Shown: positions 19,879 through 29,318, counted from the stretch's first letter. The stretch is DNA of 64,000 nucleotides from Pseudomonas sp. (GCA_030656145.1 JAUSOF010000081.1:29661-93660); one strand, 5' to 3'. Notes: generated by a model from the letters alone, not told the origin. Made by a program: numbers and translations.

Positions 19879-20616
19879 AGGCCACCCTCCTACCACACCA
19901 CTGAATAGACAAAGCTTAGCGCCATAAACACAACCCGACACGCCAGGCGACGGGCCAGCACAATACGCGGACGCAGCAGCGGATTCACGCTCGCACTTGA
20001 TCCGCGCACCGGAGCCACAAACTCGCCATCCGGCAGCACACACCCGCAGAGCACGCACCATTACCGCGCACAGCTTGTTTCCAACCGTAATAAAAAGCCC
20101 AACAGGCGTTACCGCAGCAACCCGCACCGCCCGGCAAAACGCTGCCAATGCGCAACAACAATCGCCAGACTAACCACCCCTGCACTGCAAGCGCGCGCGA
20201 CCAGCACCCCTCCAGCCCCATGAAACCTGGCGACAAGGCTTTACGGTGCTCACAAAAAGAAGCCTGACCACGAAAAAGTCTCAGCCGACCAGCACGACTC
20301 ACTTTTTTGAGCACGATTTTTGCTATAGATTATTGCGACGCCTGGGACACCGTGCAACCAAGCAGCAAAGCCCGGCCGCCAGCAAACAAAACTACAGAAT
20401 TTGTCAGTGCTGCTGAATACACCCAGGAATCTACAGAATTGCGACATGCTTCATCGTCTTTTGCGACACGACCATGAAGAAAATGCAAGGAATAGATTGC
20501 ACCTGTCGCCAACTTTGGCTGCGTGTTATAAGTTAGCGCCGACACAAAAAGAAAGAGCTGTCCATATAACAATTAGTTGGACAGCGCAACTCTTCTAAAC
20601 CAAAGGAGCAATCACG
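19879..20616. other. Long intergenic region upstream of the OprD-family porin gene
   Basis: 738 bases without a supported gene. The part at 20300-20600 is richer in A and T than the surroundings and should hold the porin promoter; TATAAG at 20527-20532 is a possible -10, but no good -35 is seen. The stretch from 19880 to 20290 holds nothing I can name; open frames there lack ribosome sites and family resemblance. Confidence 0.4.
20557..20585 (+). promoter_or_regulatory. Leader hairpin before the porin gene
   Basis: GCTGTCCA (20557-20564) pairs perfectly with TGGACAGC (20578-20585) around an A/T-rich 13-base loop, and flanking AAGAG/CTCTT can extend the stem. It lies 17 bases before the AAAGGAG ribosome site, so it is in the mRNA leader if transcription starts near 20540. 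It could protect the mRNA or be a control site. Confidence 0.45.
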
Positions 20617-21891
20617 ATGCAAGTGATGAAGTGGAGCATAATCGCCCTCGCAGTAGCAGCGGGCAGTACCCAAATGGCCATGGCCTCGAGCCAGTCCGAA
20701 TCCAAAGGCTTTGTTGAAGACAGCAGCTTCGATATCTTCAACCGCGCACTGTACATGAACCGTGATTTCAAGAACGGTGCCAGCAATGGCGCTAGCGATT
20801 CTGCCAACCCTGCTGGCTACCGTGAAGAGTTCGGCCTGGGCATCCGCCTGCTGCTGGAATCCGGCTTCACTCAAGGCACCGTAGGCGTAGGCTTTGACGC
20901 ACACTCCCTCTCCAGCATCAAACTGGACAGCGGTCGCGGTCGCGTAGGCACCGGCCAGTTCTCCAAAACTGGTGACGGCCGTGCTGACGACACTCAGACC
21001 GAAGTTGGCGGCGCTATCAAGTTCCGTGTATCCGACACTGTCCTGAAACACGGCAACATGATGGTCGACACTCCAGTGTTCTCCACCGACGACAGCCGCA
21101 TTCTGCCAGAAGTAGGTACCGGCACTCTGGTCACCAGCAATGAAATTGAAGGCCTTGAAATCAATGCCGGTCGCTTCACTGGTCTGAGCGGTCAAACCGC
21201 TACCACCCGTGATAGCGAAGGCCTAGAATCGATCAATTTCGCTGGCGCCAGCTACAGCTTCACCGATGATTTCAGCGGTGCAGTCTACGCTTCCCGCGTT
21301 GAAGACGAGTTCAACAAGCGCTACCTGAACCTGAACTACAATCTGGGCTTGGCCGAAGATCAATCACTGAACTTCGATTTCAACGCCTACCGCACCACCG
21401 ACACTGGCAACAACCCAGACGAAATCGACAACAACATCTGGAGCCTGGCAGCCGCGTATAATATCGGCGCCCACACTGTTACCTTGGCTCACCAGCGCTC
21501 CAGCGGCAACTCAGGCTACGCATACGGCATTGACGGCGGCGGCACAATTTACCTGGCCAACTCCGTACAAATTTCCGACTTTGATAGCCAAGACGAGCGC
21601 TCCTGGCAGGCTCGCTACGATCTGGACATGGCTTCCTTCGGCGTTCCTGGCCTGAAGTTCATGACTCGCTATGTTCGTGGCTATGACATCAACTGGGGTA
21701 CCGATCAAGAAGGCAAAGAGCGCGAGTGGAACCTCGAAGCTCGCTATACCTTCCAAGAAGGTCCAGCAAAAGACCTCATGATCCGCGCTCGCAGCTCGAT
21801 CTATCGTGCTAACACCGTTCATAACGACAACTATGCGTCAGACATGAACGATTTCCGCCTGATCGTCGAATACCCGCTGAGCGTTTTGTAA
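20617..21891 (+). CDS. OprD family outer-membrane porin
   Basis: 424 residues. Signal peptide of about 23 residues ending AMA-S, then an 18-strand barrel of the OccD/OccK type with repeated alternating strands and a C-terminal strand ending in a hydrophobic residue (YPLSVL). The family takes up basic amino acids or small carboxylates; the substrate cannot be assigned. Codon use is strongly biased and the gene has its own SD (AAAGGAG) and terminator, as expected for an abundant protein. P. aeruginosa has a porin gene (oprD) in the same neighbourhood. Confidence 0.92.
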   Translation: MQVMKWSIIALAVAAGSTQMAMASSQSESKGFVEDSSFDIFNRALYMNRDFKNGASNGASDSANPAGYREEFGLGIRLLLESGFTQGTVGVGFDAHSLSSIKLDSGRGRVGTGQFSKTGDGRADDTQTEVGGAIKFRVSDTVLKHGNMMVDTPVFSTDDSRILPEVGTGTLVTSNEIEGLEINAGRFTGLSGQTATTRDSEGLESINFAGASYSFTDDFSGAVYASRVEDEFNKRYLNLNYNLGLAEDQSLNFDFNAYRTTDTGNNPDEIDNNIWSLAAAYNIGAHTVTLAHQRSSGNSGYAYGIDGGGTIYLANSVQISDFDSQDERSWQARYDLDMASFGVPGLKFMTRYVRGYDINWGTDQEGKEREWNLEARYTFQEGPAKDLMIRARSSIYRANTVHNDNYASDMNDFRLIVEYPLSVL

Positions 21892-21917
21892 TTCAGCTGT
21901 AATTCGTTAGCGACATG

Positions 21918-21945
21918 AAAAGCCCGGCTTATGCCGGGCTTTTTC
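21918..21945 (+). terminator. Terminator after the porin gene
   Basis: AAAGCCCGGC and GCCGGGCTTT pair around TTAT, followed by a T run, 27 bases past the stop. Confidence 0.9.
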
Positions 21946-21988
21946 TTGTCTGCCAGTTATGCATTGATCACTATTTAACCCTCTACTA

Positions 21989-22405
21989 TCAAAGCGGCAA
22001 GGCGTAAGTACCCGTCACATGCGCCACCAACTCGTCTTCATTACCCAGCGAGTACAGCGACACTTCGCACACCGCCTGGCGCCGGCTTAACCGCAGAATC
22101 CGCGCTTCGGCCAACAAGTCCACCGGTTTTGGCTTGACCAGAAAGTTGATATTCAGGTTCGAGGTCACCGCCATTTCCACGCGCCCCAAGCGCCCCAACA
22201 CCACCGCGTACATGGCCGCATCCGCCAGCGCCATGATGGTCGGCCCCGACAGCGTGCCACCCGGACGGATAAGCTTGGTATGGAACGGTACCCGCGCCAG
22301 CACTCCATGCACATCCAGGCGGTCGATGCACAGCTCAATGTCCTCGGCGATTGGCAAACCTGCCCGAATCAGCGCCTGAACCTGTTCCGCCGTCAATACC
22401 GTCAC
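21989..22405 (-). CDS. PaaI-type hotdog thioesterase family protein
   Basis: 138 residues. The hotdog-fold segment RPGGTLSGPTIMALADAAMY holds the Asp expected to act in acyl-CoA hydrolysis. Single cytosolic domain; substrate unknown. Divergent from proS, with a 105-base gap. Confidence 0.82.
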   Translation of the reverse strand: MTVLTAEQVQALIRAGLPIAEDIELCIDRLDVHGVLARVPFHTKLIRPGGTLSGPTIMALADAAMYAVVLGRLGRVEMAVTSNLNINFLVKPKPVDLLAEARILRLSRRQAVCEVSLYSLGNEDELVAHVTGTYALPL

Positions 22406-22510
22406 ATCCGCCTCCTATTGAACCACCTGCCTGCATCCTGTACGCAACAGTACAGGCACCGTACAATGCCGACCTATTAAAAGCCCTTGCAACCGACAGA
22501 ACGGCCAATT

Positions 22511-24226
22511 ATGCGCACCAGTCAGTTCCTGCTCTCGACACTCAAAGAAACCCCTTCCGATGCCGCGGTGATCAGCCATCAGCTGATGCTGCGCGCCGGC
22601 ATGATCCGTAAACTCGCCTCGGGCCTGTATACCTGGCTACCGATGGGCCTGCGCGTAATGCGCAAGGTCGAAGCAATCGTCCGTGAAGAGATGAACGCCG
22701 CAGGTGCCCTCGAGGTGCTGATGCCGGCAATCCAACCCGCCGAGTTGTGGCAGGAGTCGGGCCGCTGGGAGCAATACGGCCCGGAATTGCTGCGCGTCAA
22801 AGACCGTCACGGCCGCGAGTTCTGCGTCGGCCCGACCCACGAAGAAGTGATCACCGACCTGGCGCGCAACGAATTGAGCAGCTACAAGCAGTTGCCGCTC
22901 AACCTGTACCAGATCCAGACCAAGTTTCGCGACGAGATTCGTCCGCGCTTCGGCCTGATGCGTGGCCGCGAATTCATCATGAAGGACGCCTACTCCTTCC
23001 ATGTCGATCAGGCGTCGCTGCAAGCGACCTATGACCGCATGCACCAGGCCTACTGCAACATATTCACCCGCCTTGGCTTGAATTTCCGCCCGGTACAGGC
23101 CGACACCGGCTCGATCGGCGGCACCGGCTCCCATGAGTTCCATGTGTTGGCCGAGTCTGGCGAAGACGATATCGCCTTCAGCAACAGCTCCGACTACGCC
23201 GCCAATATCGAGAAAGCCGAGGCTATTCCGCGCGAAACCGTGCGCGGCGCCGCCACTGAAGCACTGCGCCTGGTCGATACGCCTAATACCAAGACCATCA
23301 ATGACTTGGTCGAAGGCTTCAACCTGCCCATCGAAAAGACCATCAAGACCCTGGTGGTGCAGGGCGCCGAAGACGGCACGTTGATCGCCCTGATCATTCG
23401 CGGCGATCACGAGTTGAACGAAATCAAGGCGGCTAACCTGGCACAAGTCGCCAGCCCGCTGACCATGGCCACCGAAGCCGAACTACGTGACGCCATTGGC
23501 GCTGGCGCTGGCTCCCTCGGCCCGCTGAACCTGCCACTGCCATGCATCGTCGACCGCTCGGTAGCCCTGATGAGCGATTTTGCCATCGGCGCCAATATCG
23601 ACGATAAGCACTACTTCGGCGCCAACTGGGAGCGCGATCTGCCACTGCCTGAAGTCGCCGACCTGCGCAACGTCGTCGCTGGTGACCCGAGCCCGGATGG
23701 CCAGGGCACGCTGGAGATCAAGCGCGGCATCGAAGTCGGGCATATCTTCCAGCTGGGCAGTAAATACAGCGAAGCGATGAACTGCACCGTGATGGGCGAG
23801 AATGGCAAGCCGGCGACCCTGACCATGGGCTGCTACGGTATCGGCGTATCGCGCGTGGTGGCCGCGGCCATCGAGCAGAACAATGACGAGCGCGGGATTC
23901 TCTGGAACGACACGCTGGCGCCGTTCCAGGTCGCGCTGGTGCCGTTGCGTTATGAAACCGACGCCGTGCGTGAAACCACCGACCAGCTCTATGCTGATCT
24001 GACGGCTGCCGGCTTTGAAGTGCTGCTCGATGACCGTGACAAAAAGACCAGTCCGGGCATCAAATTCGCAGACATGGAATTGATCGGTATCCCGCACCGC
24101 ATCGTGATTAGCGATCGCGGCCTGGCCGATGGCAATCTGGAATACAAGAGCCGCCAGGAAACTGAAACCCAGGTAGTTGCCGTCGCCGACATCATGCCGT
24201 TCATCCAAGCACGTATCCGCCGCTGA
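22511..24226 (+). CDS. proS: Proline-tRNA ligase
   Basis: 571 residues, the bacterial-type enzyme. Class II motif 1 to 3 regions are visible, including motif 2 near [17 protein letters not shown], and the inserted editing (YbaK-like) domain at about 225-400 that clears mischarged Ala-tRNA-Pro. The C-terminal anticodon-binding domain starts near residue 475. I start at ATG 22511 ([15 protein letters not shown]), not the earlier in-frame ATG, to match the family. Confidence 0.97.
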   Translation: MRTSQFLLSTLKETPSDAAVISHQLMLRAGMIRKLASGLYTWLPMGLRVMRKVEAIVREEMNAAGALEVLMPAIQPAELWQESGRWEQYGPELLRVKDRHGREFCVGPTHEEVITDLARNELSSYKQLPLNLYQIQTKFRDEIRPRFGLMRGREFIMKDAYSFHVDQASLQATYDRMHQAYCNIFTRLGLNFRPVQADTGSIGGTGSHEFHVLAESGEDDIAFSNSSDYAANIEKAEAIPRETVRGAATEALRLVDTPNTKTINDLVEGFNLPIEKTIKTLVVQGAEDGTLIALIIRGDHELNEIKAANLAQVASPLTMATEAELRDAIGAGAGSLGPLNLPLPCIVDRSVALMSDFAIGANIDDKHYFGANWERDLPLPEVADLRNVVAGDPSPDGQGTLEIKRGIEVGHIFQLGSKYSEAMNCTVMGENGKPATLTMGCYGIGVSRVVAAAIEQNNDERGILWNDTLAPFQVALVPLRYETDAVRETTDQLYADLTAAGFEVLLDDRDKKTSPGIKFADMELIGIPHRIVISDRGLADGNLEYKSRQETETQVVAVADIMPFIQARIRR

Positions 24227-24250
24227 TTTCAGCCTTTCAAAAGAGCCGTC

Positions 24251-25204
24251 ATGTTCACACGAAACACCCTGGGACTCGTTGGCGCCGCACTCTGCGGCGC
24301 CCTCTTTCTGAGTGGCTGTGCCAACCAGTTGCCACAACGCAGCGAGCATGAGGAGCGCGTCGAGCGCATTTTGCTGGACCACAGCCTGCAAATAGACGCT
24401 GGCGAGCCACGCGTACTGGAATTGCCACAGCGGCGGGTGCGGGTGCACGAGCAGAAAACGTTTGAAGTGACTGCCTTCGAGGTCACGCGTCGCTATGACC
24501 GCTACACACCTTACCAACCCTGGCGCGAGCTCTATGAGGTGCCGCTCGGTGCAGTGGCCGTGGTCGCAGGTATCGGCGCCAACGCACTCAATGTGGTGTT
24601 GCTCGGCAGGCTGCCGGACAGTGCCACCAAGGACTGGATCAGCTATGGCTTCGCCGGGCTCAATCCATTCATGAACGTCGAGTCCAACGGCCGCTCACAA
24701 CAGAACCTCGCCAGCCTCGACGAACAACGCCAAGATGCCCGCATGGAATACTCCAGCCTGCCCTGGGCCGAGCGCTCGGTCCTGGTCAAAGCCAACGAGC
24801 AAACCCATGAGCTGCTGACCGACCGCAACGGCGTGCTGCGCCTCAACCTGCTCGACAGCCCCTTTGCCGAGCAGGATATCAGCCGCATCGGCACCCTGCA
24901 GTTGAGCGTTGCAGATTCGCAGGGCTCGATCCAAGCGGATGCAGCCCTAATGGTCAGCCGCACCCTGCGCGGCAAGCTGCAGGAAGCGCACACGCTGATC
25001 TACGATGACCTGGAAGGCGACGATGTCGAACAATGGGTGCACAGGGTCAAGCGCCTGTCTGAGCTGGGCCTGGAAGAAGAAGCCAGCGAGCTGGAACAGA
25101 GCCTGATCGAGCTGACCCGCAACGACCCCGAACTGCAGGAGAGCTTTTTGCTGGCCCTGATGCAGGATGCCGGGCGCCTGGTTGCCGACCCCGGCAACGA
25201 CTGA
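24251..25204 (+). CDS. Putative lipoprotein of unknown function
   Basis: 317 residues. The lipobox LSGC-A with cysteine near residue 24 predicts a lipoprotein. Residues of about 95-125 contain a second hydrophobic stretch (VAVVAGIGANALNVVLL). The rest is helical and charged, with no domain I recognise. It lies 24 bases after proS and 8 bases before a lytic transglycosylase gene on the same strand, so it probably belongs to that transcript and to envelope biology. Confidence 0.75.
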   Translation: MFTRNTLGLVGAALCGALFLSGCANQLPQRSEHEERVERILLDHSLQIDAGEPRVLELPQRRVRVHEQKTFEVTAFEVTRRYDRYTPYQPWRELYEVPLGAVAVVAGIGANALNVVLLGRLPDSATKDWISYGFAGLNPFMNVESNGRSQQNLASLDEQRQDARMEYSSLPWAERSVLVKANEQTHELLTDRNGVLRLNLLDSPFAEQDISRIGTLQLSVADSQGSIQADAALMVSRTLRGKLQEAHTLIYDDLEGDDVEQWVHRVKRLSELGLEEEASELEQSLIELTRNDPELQESFLLALMQDAGRLVADPGND

Positions 25205-25212
25205 ACCGGATC

Positions 25213-25785
25213 ATGGCTGTGCGCCTGTGCCTGACGCTGCTGATTGCACTGCTGTGCCTGCCCAGCCAGGCCAACCTGCGCCAGGCACCCGAGCCGGAAC
25301 TGCGGGCGCTGCTGCAACGCACCGCCGCCGAAGCCGACAGCTTTCAGGACCGCTTCGATGCGGAGGTCTGGCTGCTGGACATGTCGACCCGCCTGACGCG
25401 CTATATCCCTGACGCTGAAGAACGCCTGACCCTGCTCAGGCTGGTACACCGCGAAGCCAGCAAGGCTGGCTTGCGTCCCGACCTGGTCCTGGCACTGATC
25501 CACACGGAAAGCCACTTCGATCGCTTCGCCATTTCCTCGGCAGGCGCCCAGGGCATGATGCAAGTCATGCCGTTCTGGAAAGCCGAACTCGGCCGTCCGC
25601 AGGATAACCTCACCGATAACGCCACCAACCTGCGCTACGGCTGCACCATTCTCAGTTTCTATTTGCGCAAAGAGAACGGCAACCTGAGCCGCGCCTTGGC
25701 CCGCTACAACGGCAGCCTAGGCAAGCAGACCTACCCGGCCAAGGTCATCGGCTTCTGGCACGACTTCTGGTACGTCAAACCATGA
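25213..25785 (+). CDS. Small lytic transglycosylase (SLT domain)
   Basis: 190 residues. Signal peptide of about 19 residues (ending SQA-N), then one SLT domain. The catalytic glutamate is Glu99 in HTESHF, followed by the typical SSAGAQGMMQVMP and later ARYNGS. Such enzymes cut peptidoglycan with formation of 1,6-anhydromuramic ends. It starts 8 bases after the lipoprotein gene. Confidence 0.9.
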   Translation: MAVRLCLTLLIALLCLPSQANLRQAPEPELRALLQRTAAEADSFQDRFDAEVWLLDMSTRLTRYIPDAEERLTLLRLVHREASKAGLRPDLVLALIHTESHFDRFAISSAGAQGMMQVMPFWKAELGRPQDNLTDNATNLRYGCTILSFYLRKENGNLSRALARYNGSLGKQTYPAKVIGFWHDFWYVKP

Positions 25786-25936
25786 CTCGCAGATGAGTGG
25801 ACGCATCCTCGGTAGGTTCTGAGCTCATGCGCAAGGTCTGCGGCAACGCAGGTCGAGCGCATAGCTCGCAAAAGACCCCGCCTCGTCTTCGACCCCGCGC
25901 TGTCGCGCTGCAAACTGGAGCACTCAAGGAGCAAGA

Positions 25937-26079
25937 CCGTAGGATGGGTTAGGCGCCCGCAAACTGACCTGCTGCCAGCAGAACAAAGGCGCCGTAACCC
26001 ATCATCGATATTCGCTATGCCAACGGGTACAGACATAAACCGCTTGATGGGTATCGCTGCGCTCAACGCCATCCTACGG
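25937..26079. repeat. GTAGGATGG palindromic repeat, copy A
   Basis: A 143-bp unit with perfect 11-base inverted ends, CCGTAGGATGG and CCATCCTACGG. Inside, GGTTAGGCGCC faces GGCGCCGTAACC. Related but diverged copies lie at 32041 and 39761, always between genes. Confidence 0.75.
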
Positions 26080-26123
26080 TCACTGGCTCCTACAAGACTT
26101 TGTGTCTGATTTTTGATCGTTCC

Positions 26124-26142
26124 CACGCTCCGCGTGGGCATG
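26124..26142. repeat. Short palindromic repeat
   Basis: CCCACGC-TCC-GCGTGGG is a 17-base hairpin in a setting (GATCGTTCCCACGC...) that I recall as widely repeated between genes in pseudomonads. It may act as a weak bidirectional terminator. Confidence 0.5.
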
Positions 26143-26187
26143 CAACCCAGGATGCACCCGGCTACATCAACACCAGCCTACATGCCA

Positions 26188-26463
26188 TTAGCGCCGCACG
26201 ATGAATCCGGCGATCCCCTGCAGCGCCTGCTGCTCCAGCGCGACTGCGGTGACCTTGGCCTTTGCCGGCCCCTGTTCCAGCCAGGCGGCCAGCTCGCGCA
26301 CCGCGGACTCCTCGCCTTCAAGCAGCACCTCGACACGGCCATCGCTCAGGTTGCGTACCCAGCCATCCAGCTCAAGGCGCTCGGCGTGTTCGGCAGTCGC
26401 CTGGCGAAAGAACACGCCCTGCACTTGGCCGCTGACATAACCATGTAAGCAAATTCGCTGCAT
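26188..26463 (-). CDS. Acylphosphatase
   Basis: 91 residues, the normal length. The catalytic pair is visible: Arg20 in GVFFRQ and Asn38 in GWVRNLSDG. It hydrolyses acyl phosphates; the cellular role is unclear. It lies 8 bases downstream of the thioredoxin-like lipoprotein gene on the same strand. Confidence 0.93.
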   Translation of the reverse strand: MQRICLHGYVSGQVQGVFFRQATAEHAERLELDGWVRNLSDGRVEVLLEGEESAVRELAAWLEQGPAKAKVTAVALEQQALQGIAGFIVRR

Positions 26464-26471
26464 GCCTCTAC

Positions 26472-26951
26472 CTACCCTCCCGTACGCAAGGTCTGCACCC
26501 GCACCAACAGGCTGGCCGCCGTCTGTTCGCCGAGCAAGCGTTCACGCATTCGCCCCTTGTCATCGACAATATAGGTCACCGGCAACACGGCACTGGGCGG
26601 CAGCCCGAAGCGTACGGCCGGATCTTGCTCAAGCACGGTGAATTCAATGCCCATTGCCTGGGACGCCGTCGCCAAATCCGCGCCCTGCAGACCATCGAAG
26701 TTCACCCCCACGACGCTCGCCGATAGGGCCTCAAGCTGCGGGGCAAGAGCATTCAGTTCGGGAATTTCGCTGCGGCAGGGCGCACACCATTCGGCCCAGT
26801 AATTAATCACCAACCACTGGCCTTCCAAACGCTCAGCCGGTACCTTTCGTCCATGCTGATCGAGGCCGAAATCTTCAGTGCAGCCAGCCAGCATCAAGCC
26901 AACGCAAATTCCCATTACCGTACGAATAACGACCTGGAGTCGTGTTCCCAT
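26472..26951 (-). CDS. Thioredoxin-like (TlpA/ResA family) lipoprotein
   Basis: 159 residues from ATG 26951; an upstream ATG at 26972 is also in frame. The lipobox LAGC-T with cysteine near residue 24 anchors it to a membrane facing the periplasm. The active site WCAPC lies in the EWCAPCRSEIP segment, and the cis-proline region is VLPVTYIV. Likely a periplasmic thiol-disulfide reductant. Its start region is only 30 bases from the divergent gene at 26982. Confidence 0.9.
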   Translation of the reverse strand: MGTRLQVVIRTVMGICVGLMLAGCTEDFGLDQHGRKVPAERLEGQWLVINYWAEWCAPCRSEIPELNALAPQLEALSASVVGVNFDGLQGADLATASQAMGIEFTVLEQDPAVRFGLPPSAVLPVTYIVDDKGRMRERLLGEQTAASLLVRVQTLRTGG

Positions 26952-26981
26952 GCATTCGTTCCTCGTCCACATTGGGTTGAT

Positions 26982-28391
26982 ATGACGCTAGATGCCTTGC
27001 GCCTTGAAGTGCCGGACATCCTCGATGAAGACGCGGCGCCCTTGGCCGATCTTAACGAGCGGTTAGCCCAGGCCCGTTCGCTGCAGCACGAAGATGCACT
27101 GCAACTGCTACTCAGCCTGCTGTTCAGGCTCAACCGTAGCGTCATGACCTTACTCGAAAGGCAACGCGCACTGCAAAACTGCAGCGACGAATATCGACAC
27201 TATGCTGCAGCCTACCTTGACGGCAGCCCCCCTTCGCCGCTGTTCGTACGCCTGTGCAACGAGCTCGCCATCGGTTTTAAACGCCTGCTCCTGCAGATTC
27301 TCAAAGGCCGGCAACCCTCGCGCCCGCATTTGGCTTGGTGCCTGTACATGGCCCTGCATTTCCTCGCGCAAAGCCTGCTACGTAACTACCAGCGGTATCA
27401 GGAACCGGCGCCCAGCCTGTGGCGTGACAGCCACCTGCTGTACTGGCTCGGCGAGCATCAGGAGTGCCTGGATGAGCCGGTTGCAGCCGCCTTCCAGCCG
27501 GCGCCCGCGTGCACCTTGCGTGGGCTTTACCAGCAGATGCTGTTGCTCGCCTTGAGCAATCCGTTTCACCTTGCCGAGGGTGAATGCCCGCAGCTATTTG
27601 GCGCCCTCGCGCCCTTGGCAGGCCTGGCGCGCTTGCTGCCCTGGGATGATGAGGGCGACAGCGAGTCTCCGGTTGTCGACCTGACCGAGTCGCAACCGTG
27701 CCTTGGCTATGCGCAGCACCCTGATGGCAGCCGCGACTACCTGCGGCGCTTCGAACTGGGCGCCTTGCTGGTCGCCCTGCATGATCCCGCCCCGCTGCAG
27801 AGTAACGGCGAGCGTCAACTGCTTGAGCGGGTTCGGCATCACTGGATGGGCCAGCAACAACGCCGCGATCCTCGCGAAGAGTTTGACCTGACCTGCAACC
27901 TGCTGGTGGGTTTGCCAGCCATCCACGCTCAACTACTCGAGCAGCGGCCTTGCTCCTCGGCAGCCCAGATGCTCGATGCCAGTGCCGGTGGCGCGCGCCT
28001 ATTGTGCCGCCCCGACCAAGCGGCGCACATGGCAGTAGGGCAACTGGTGCTCTTGCTGACCAGCAGCCCGACACCGCGCCTGGCCCTGGTTCGCTGGCGT
28101 CATCTCAACATTGAGGGCCTGCACTTGGGGTTGCACTACCTGAAAGGTCTGGCGAAGCCGGTCTGGTTGCGGCGTACGCCCAGCGCACAAACTCACCAAG
28201 GCATTTTGCAGAGCACACCAGAGCCTGGTGATGGCTGGCGTCACGCCCTATGGCTGCCCAACGGGCAATTTGGCGAAGGTGAAAACCTCTGGCTGCAGCA
28301 GGCCAACGTGCACAACCAGGTGATTATGCAGCTACCTGCAGCCGACCTCGGCACAGCCCTGGTCACGCGCCACCCACTGCTCCTGGCCTGA
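26982..28391 (+). CDS. Conserved protein of unknown function with a PilZ-like C-terminal motif
   Basis: 469 residues, cytosolic, from ATG 26982. The N-terminal 270 residues are leucine-rich and helical without a family I recognise. Near residues 325-400 is a segment with LDASAGGARLL followed by short hydrophobic strands (VGQLVLLL, LALVRWR). This resembles the D/N-x-S-x-x-G half of the PilZ c-di-GMP site, but the usual RxxxR before it is not evident. I regard PilZ kinship as possible, not shown. Two GGDEF enzymes elsewhere in the window could supply the ligand. Confidence 0.7.
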   Translation: MTLDALRLEVPDILDEDAAPLADLNERLAQARSLQHEDALQLLLSLLFRLNRSVMTLLERQRALQNCSDEYRHYAAAYLDGSPPSPLFVRLCNELAIGFKRLLLQILKGRQPSRPHLAWCLYMALHFLAQSLLRNYQRYQEPAPSLWRDSHLLYWLGEHQECLDEPVAAAFQPAPACTLRGLYQQMLLLALSNPFHLAEGECPQLFGALAPLAGLARLLPWDDEGDSESPVVDLTESQPCLGYAQHPDGSRDYLRRFELGALLVALHDPAPLQSNGERQLLERVRHHWMGQQQRRDPREEFDLTCNLLVGLPAIHAQLLEQRPCSSAAQMLDASAGGARLLCRPDQAAHMAVGQLVLLLTSSPTPRLALVRWRHLNIEGLHLGLHYLKGLAKPVWLRRTPSAQTHQGILQSTPEPGDGWRHALWLPNGQFGEGENLWLQQANVHNQVIMQLPAADLGTALVTRHPLLLA

Positions 28392-28518
28392 ACAGCAGAA
28401 ACTGCGAAACGAATCACAGCCAACGGCGGCCGGGCGCACAGTTTGCTCGGCACACCCCTGCTTATAATTCATTGCACGTCGTCTCGAGACGCTTCGCCAT
28501 ACGCCTGGAAACCGCACA

Positions 28519-28911
28519 ATGACCCACCCCAACGACACGTTGATCGGCGCTGCGCCATCGAGCATCGTCGATGCTGCCCGCCTGCTCGTCACGCCCTACG
28601 AAGGGCGCGTAGCCGAATACAACATCGCCACCTGGCTGCATCTTCCTGGGCTAGCCAATCTGCCCGTGTCCCTACTGGTCAGCTACCGTGATGGCGACAA
28701 ACACCGCGAGGTCAGCGTGGATCACGGCAAAGTCGGCCCGCACCACAAGATCCTGCTGTCCGGCGTCGCCAGGCTCCCGGTCAAACACAAGGTCGAAGAC
28801 ATGCGCGTATACCTGCGCTCTGCGGTACTTGCCACGACCCTGGTGGTCGAAGAGCTGTTCATTCAAGCGCTCGAAGCGCCCCGCCAGGACAACCGCCAAG
28901 CGTCAGCCTGA
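28519..28911 (+). CDS. Conserved protein of unknown function
   Basis: 130 residues, ATG with no strong SD, 127 bases after the previous gene. The middle is beta-rich (NIATWLHLPGLANLPVSLLVSYRDG) with a run of basic residues (GPHHKILLSGVARLPVKHKVEDM). No signal peptide, no membrane helix and no motif that names a function. Confidence 0.65.
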   Translation: MTHPNDTLIGAAPSSIVDAARLLVTPYEGRVAEYNIATWLHLPGLANLPVSLLVSYRDGDKHREVSVDHGKVGPHHKILLSGVARLPVKHKVEDMRVYLRSAVLATTLVVEELFIQALEAPRQDNRQASA

Positions 28912-28965
28912 GCCTGCAAAATCCCAAGCCCCCACGCAAAAAAGCCTGGGAAGGTTTGGCTGTGC

Positions 28966-29172
28966 TCAGCCAAAAACTCGCACCGCACAGCTGCCTTGCT
29001 CGGCTAACGGCTCTGCTGCGGGTTCTGCGCAATGAGGCACCAGCGATGCGGGCCAGTGCGAGAAATGCAGCCCGGTTATTCGATTCAGCCGTTTCAGCGC
29101 CTCTTGCGGATCGCGTTGCTGCAAGTGGACCACCTTGCCATGAGCGGCGTCACTAAATCGTTCAGTTGTCAT
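28966..29172 (-). CDS. Small protein of unknown function
   Basis: 68 residues (MTTERFSDAAHGKVVHL...). The ATG at 29172 has AAAGGCG 4 bases upstream, and the frame shows ordinary protein-like composition. It stands alone downstream of the yihY-family gene start region and converges on the gene at 28519. I believe a similar small gene exists at this place in P. aeruginosa but cannot confirm it. The sequence names no function. Confidence 0.5.
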   Translation of the reverse strand: MTTERFSDAAHGKVVHLQQRDPQEALKRLNRITGLHFSHWPASLVPHCAEPAAEPLAEQGSCAVRVFG

Positions 29173-29318
29173 AAAACGCCTTTAGCCCCGATAAGCTGAT
29201 TACAATCTGCCATAGCAATAGCCAAAAGCGTGCCAGCCTGCGCTTACCTCAGAAGAGCCCGCGCGCACCAATAGCAATACGCGAAAATCGATGTCACGCC
29301 GCAAACTGACACTTTTTG

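Larger units (their letters stand above)
25786..26187. other. Intergenic region built of dispersed repeats
   Basis: No gene is supported. The 402 bases are largely repeat DNA: a CCCCGCC...CAAACTGG segment (25876-25917) recurs at 60454-60494, a palindromic GTAGGATGG element fills 25937-26079, and CCCACGCTCCGCGTGGG at 26125-26141 is another common pseudomonad palindrome. Confidence 0.7.
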
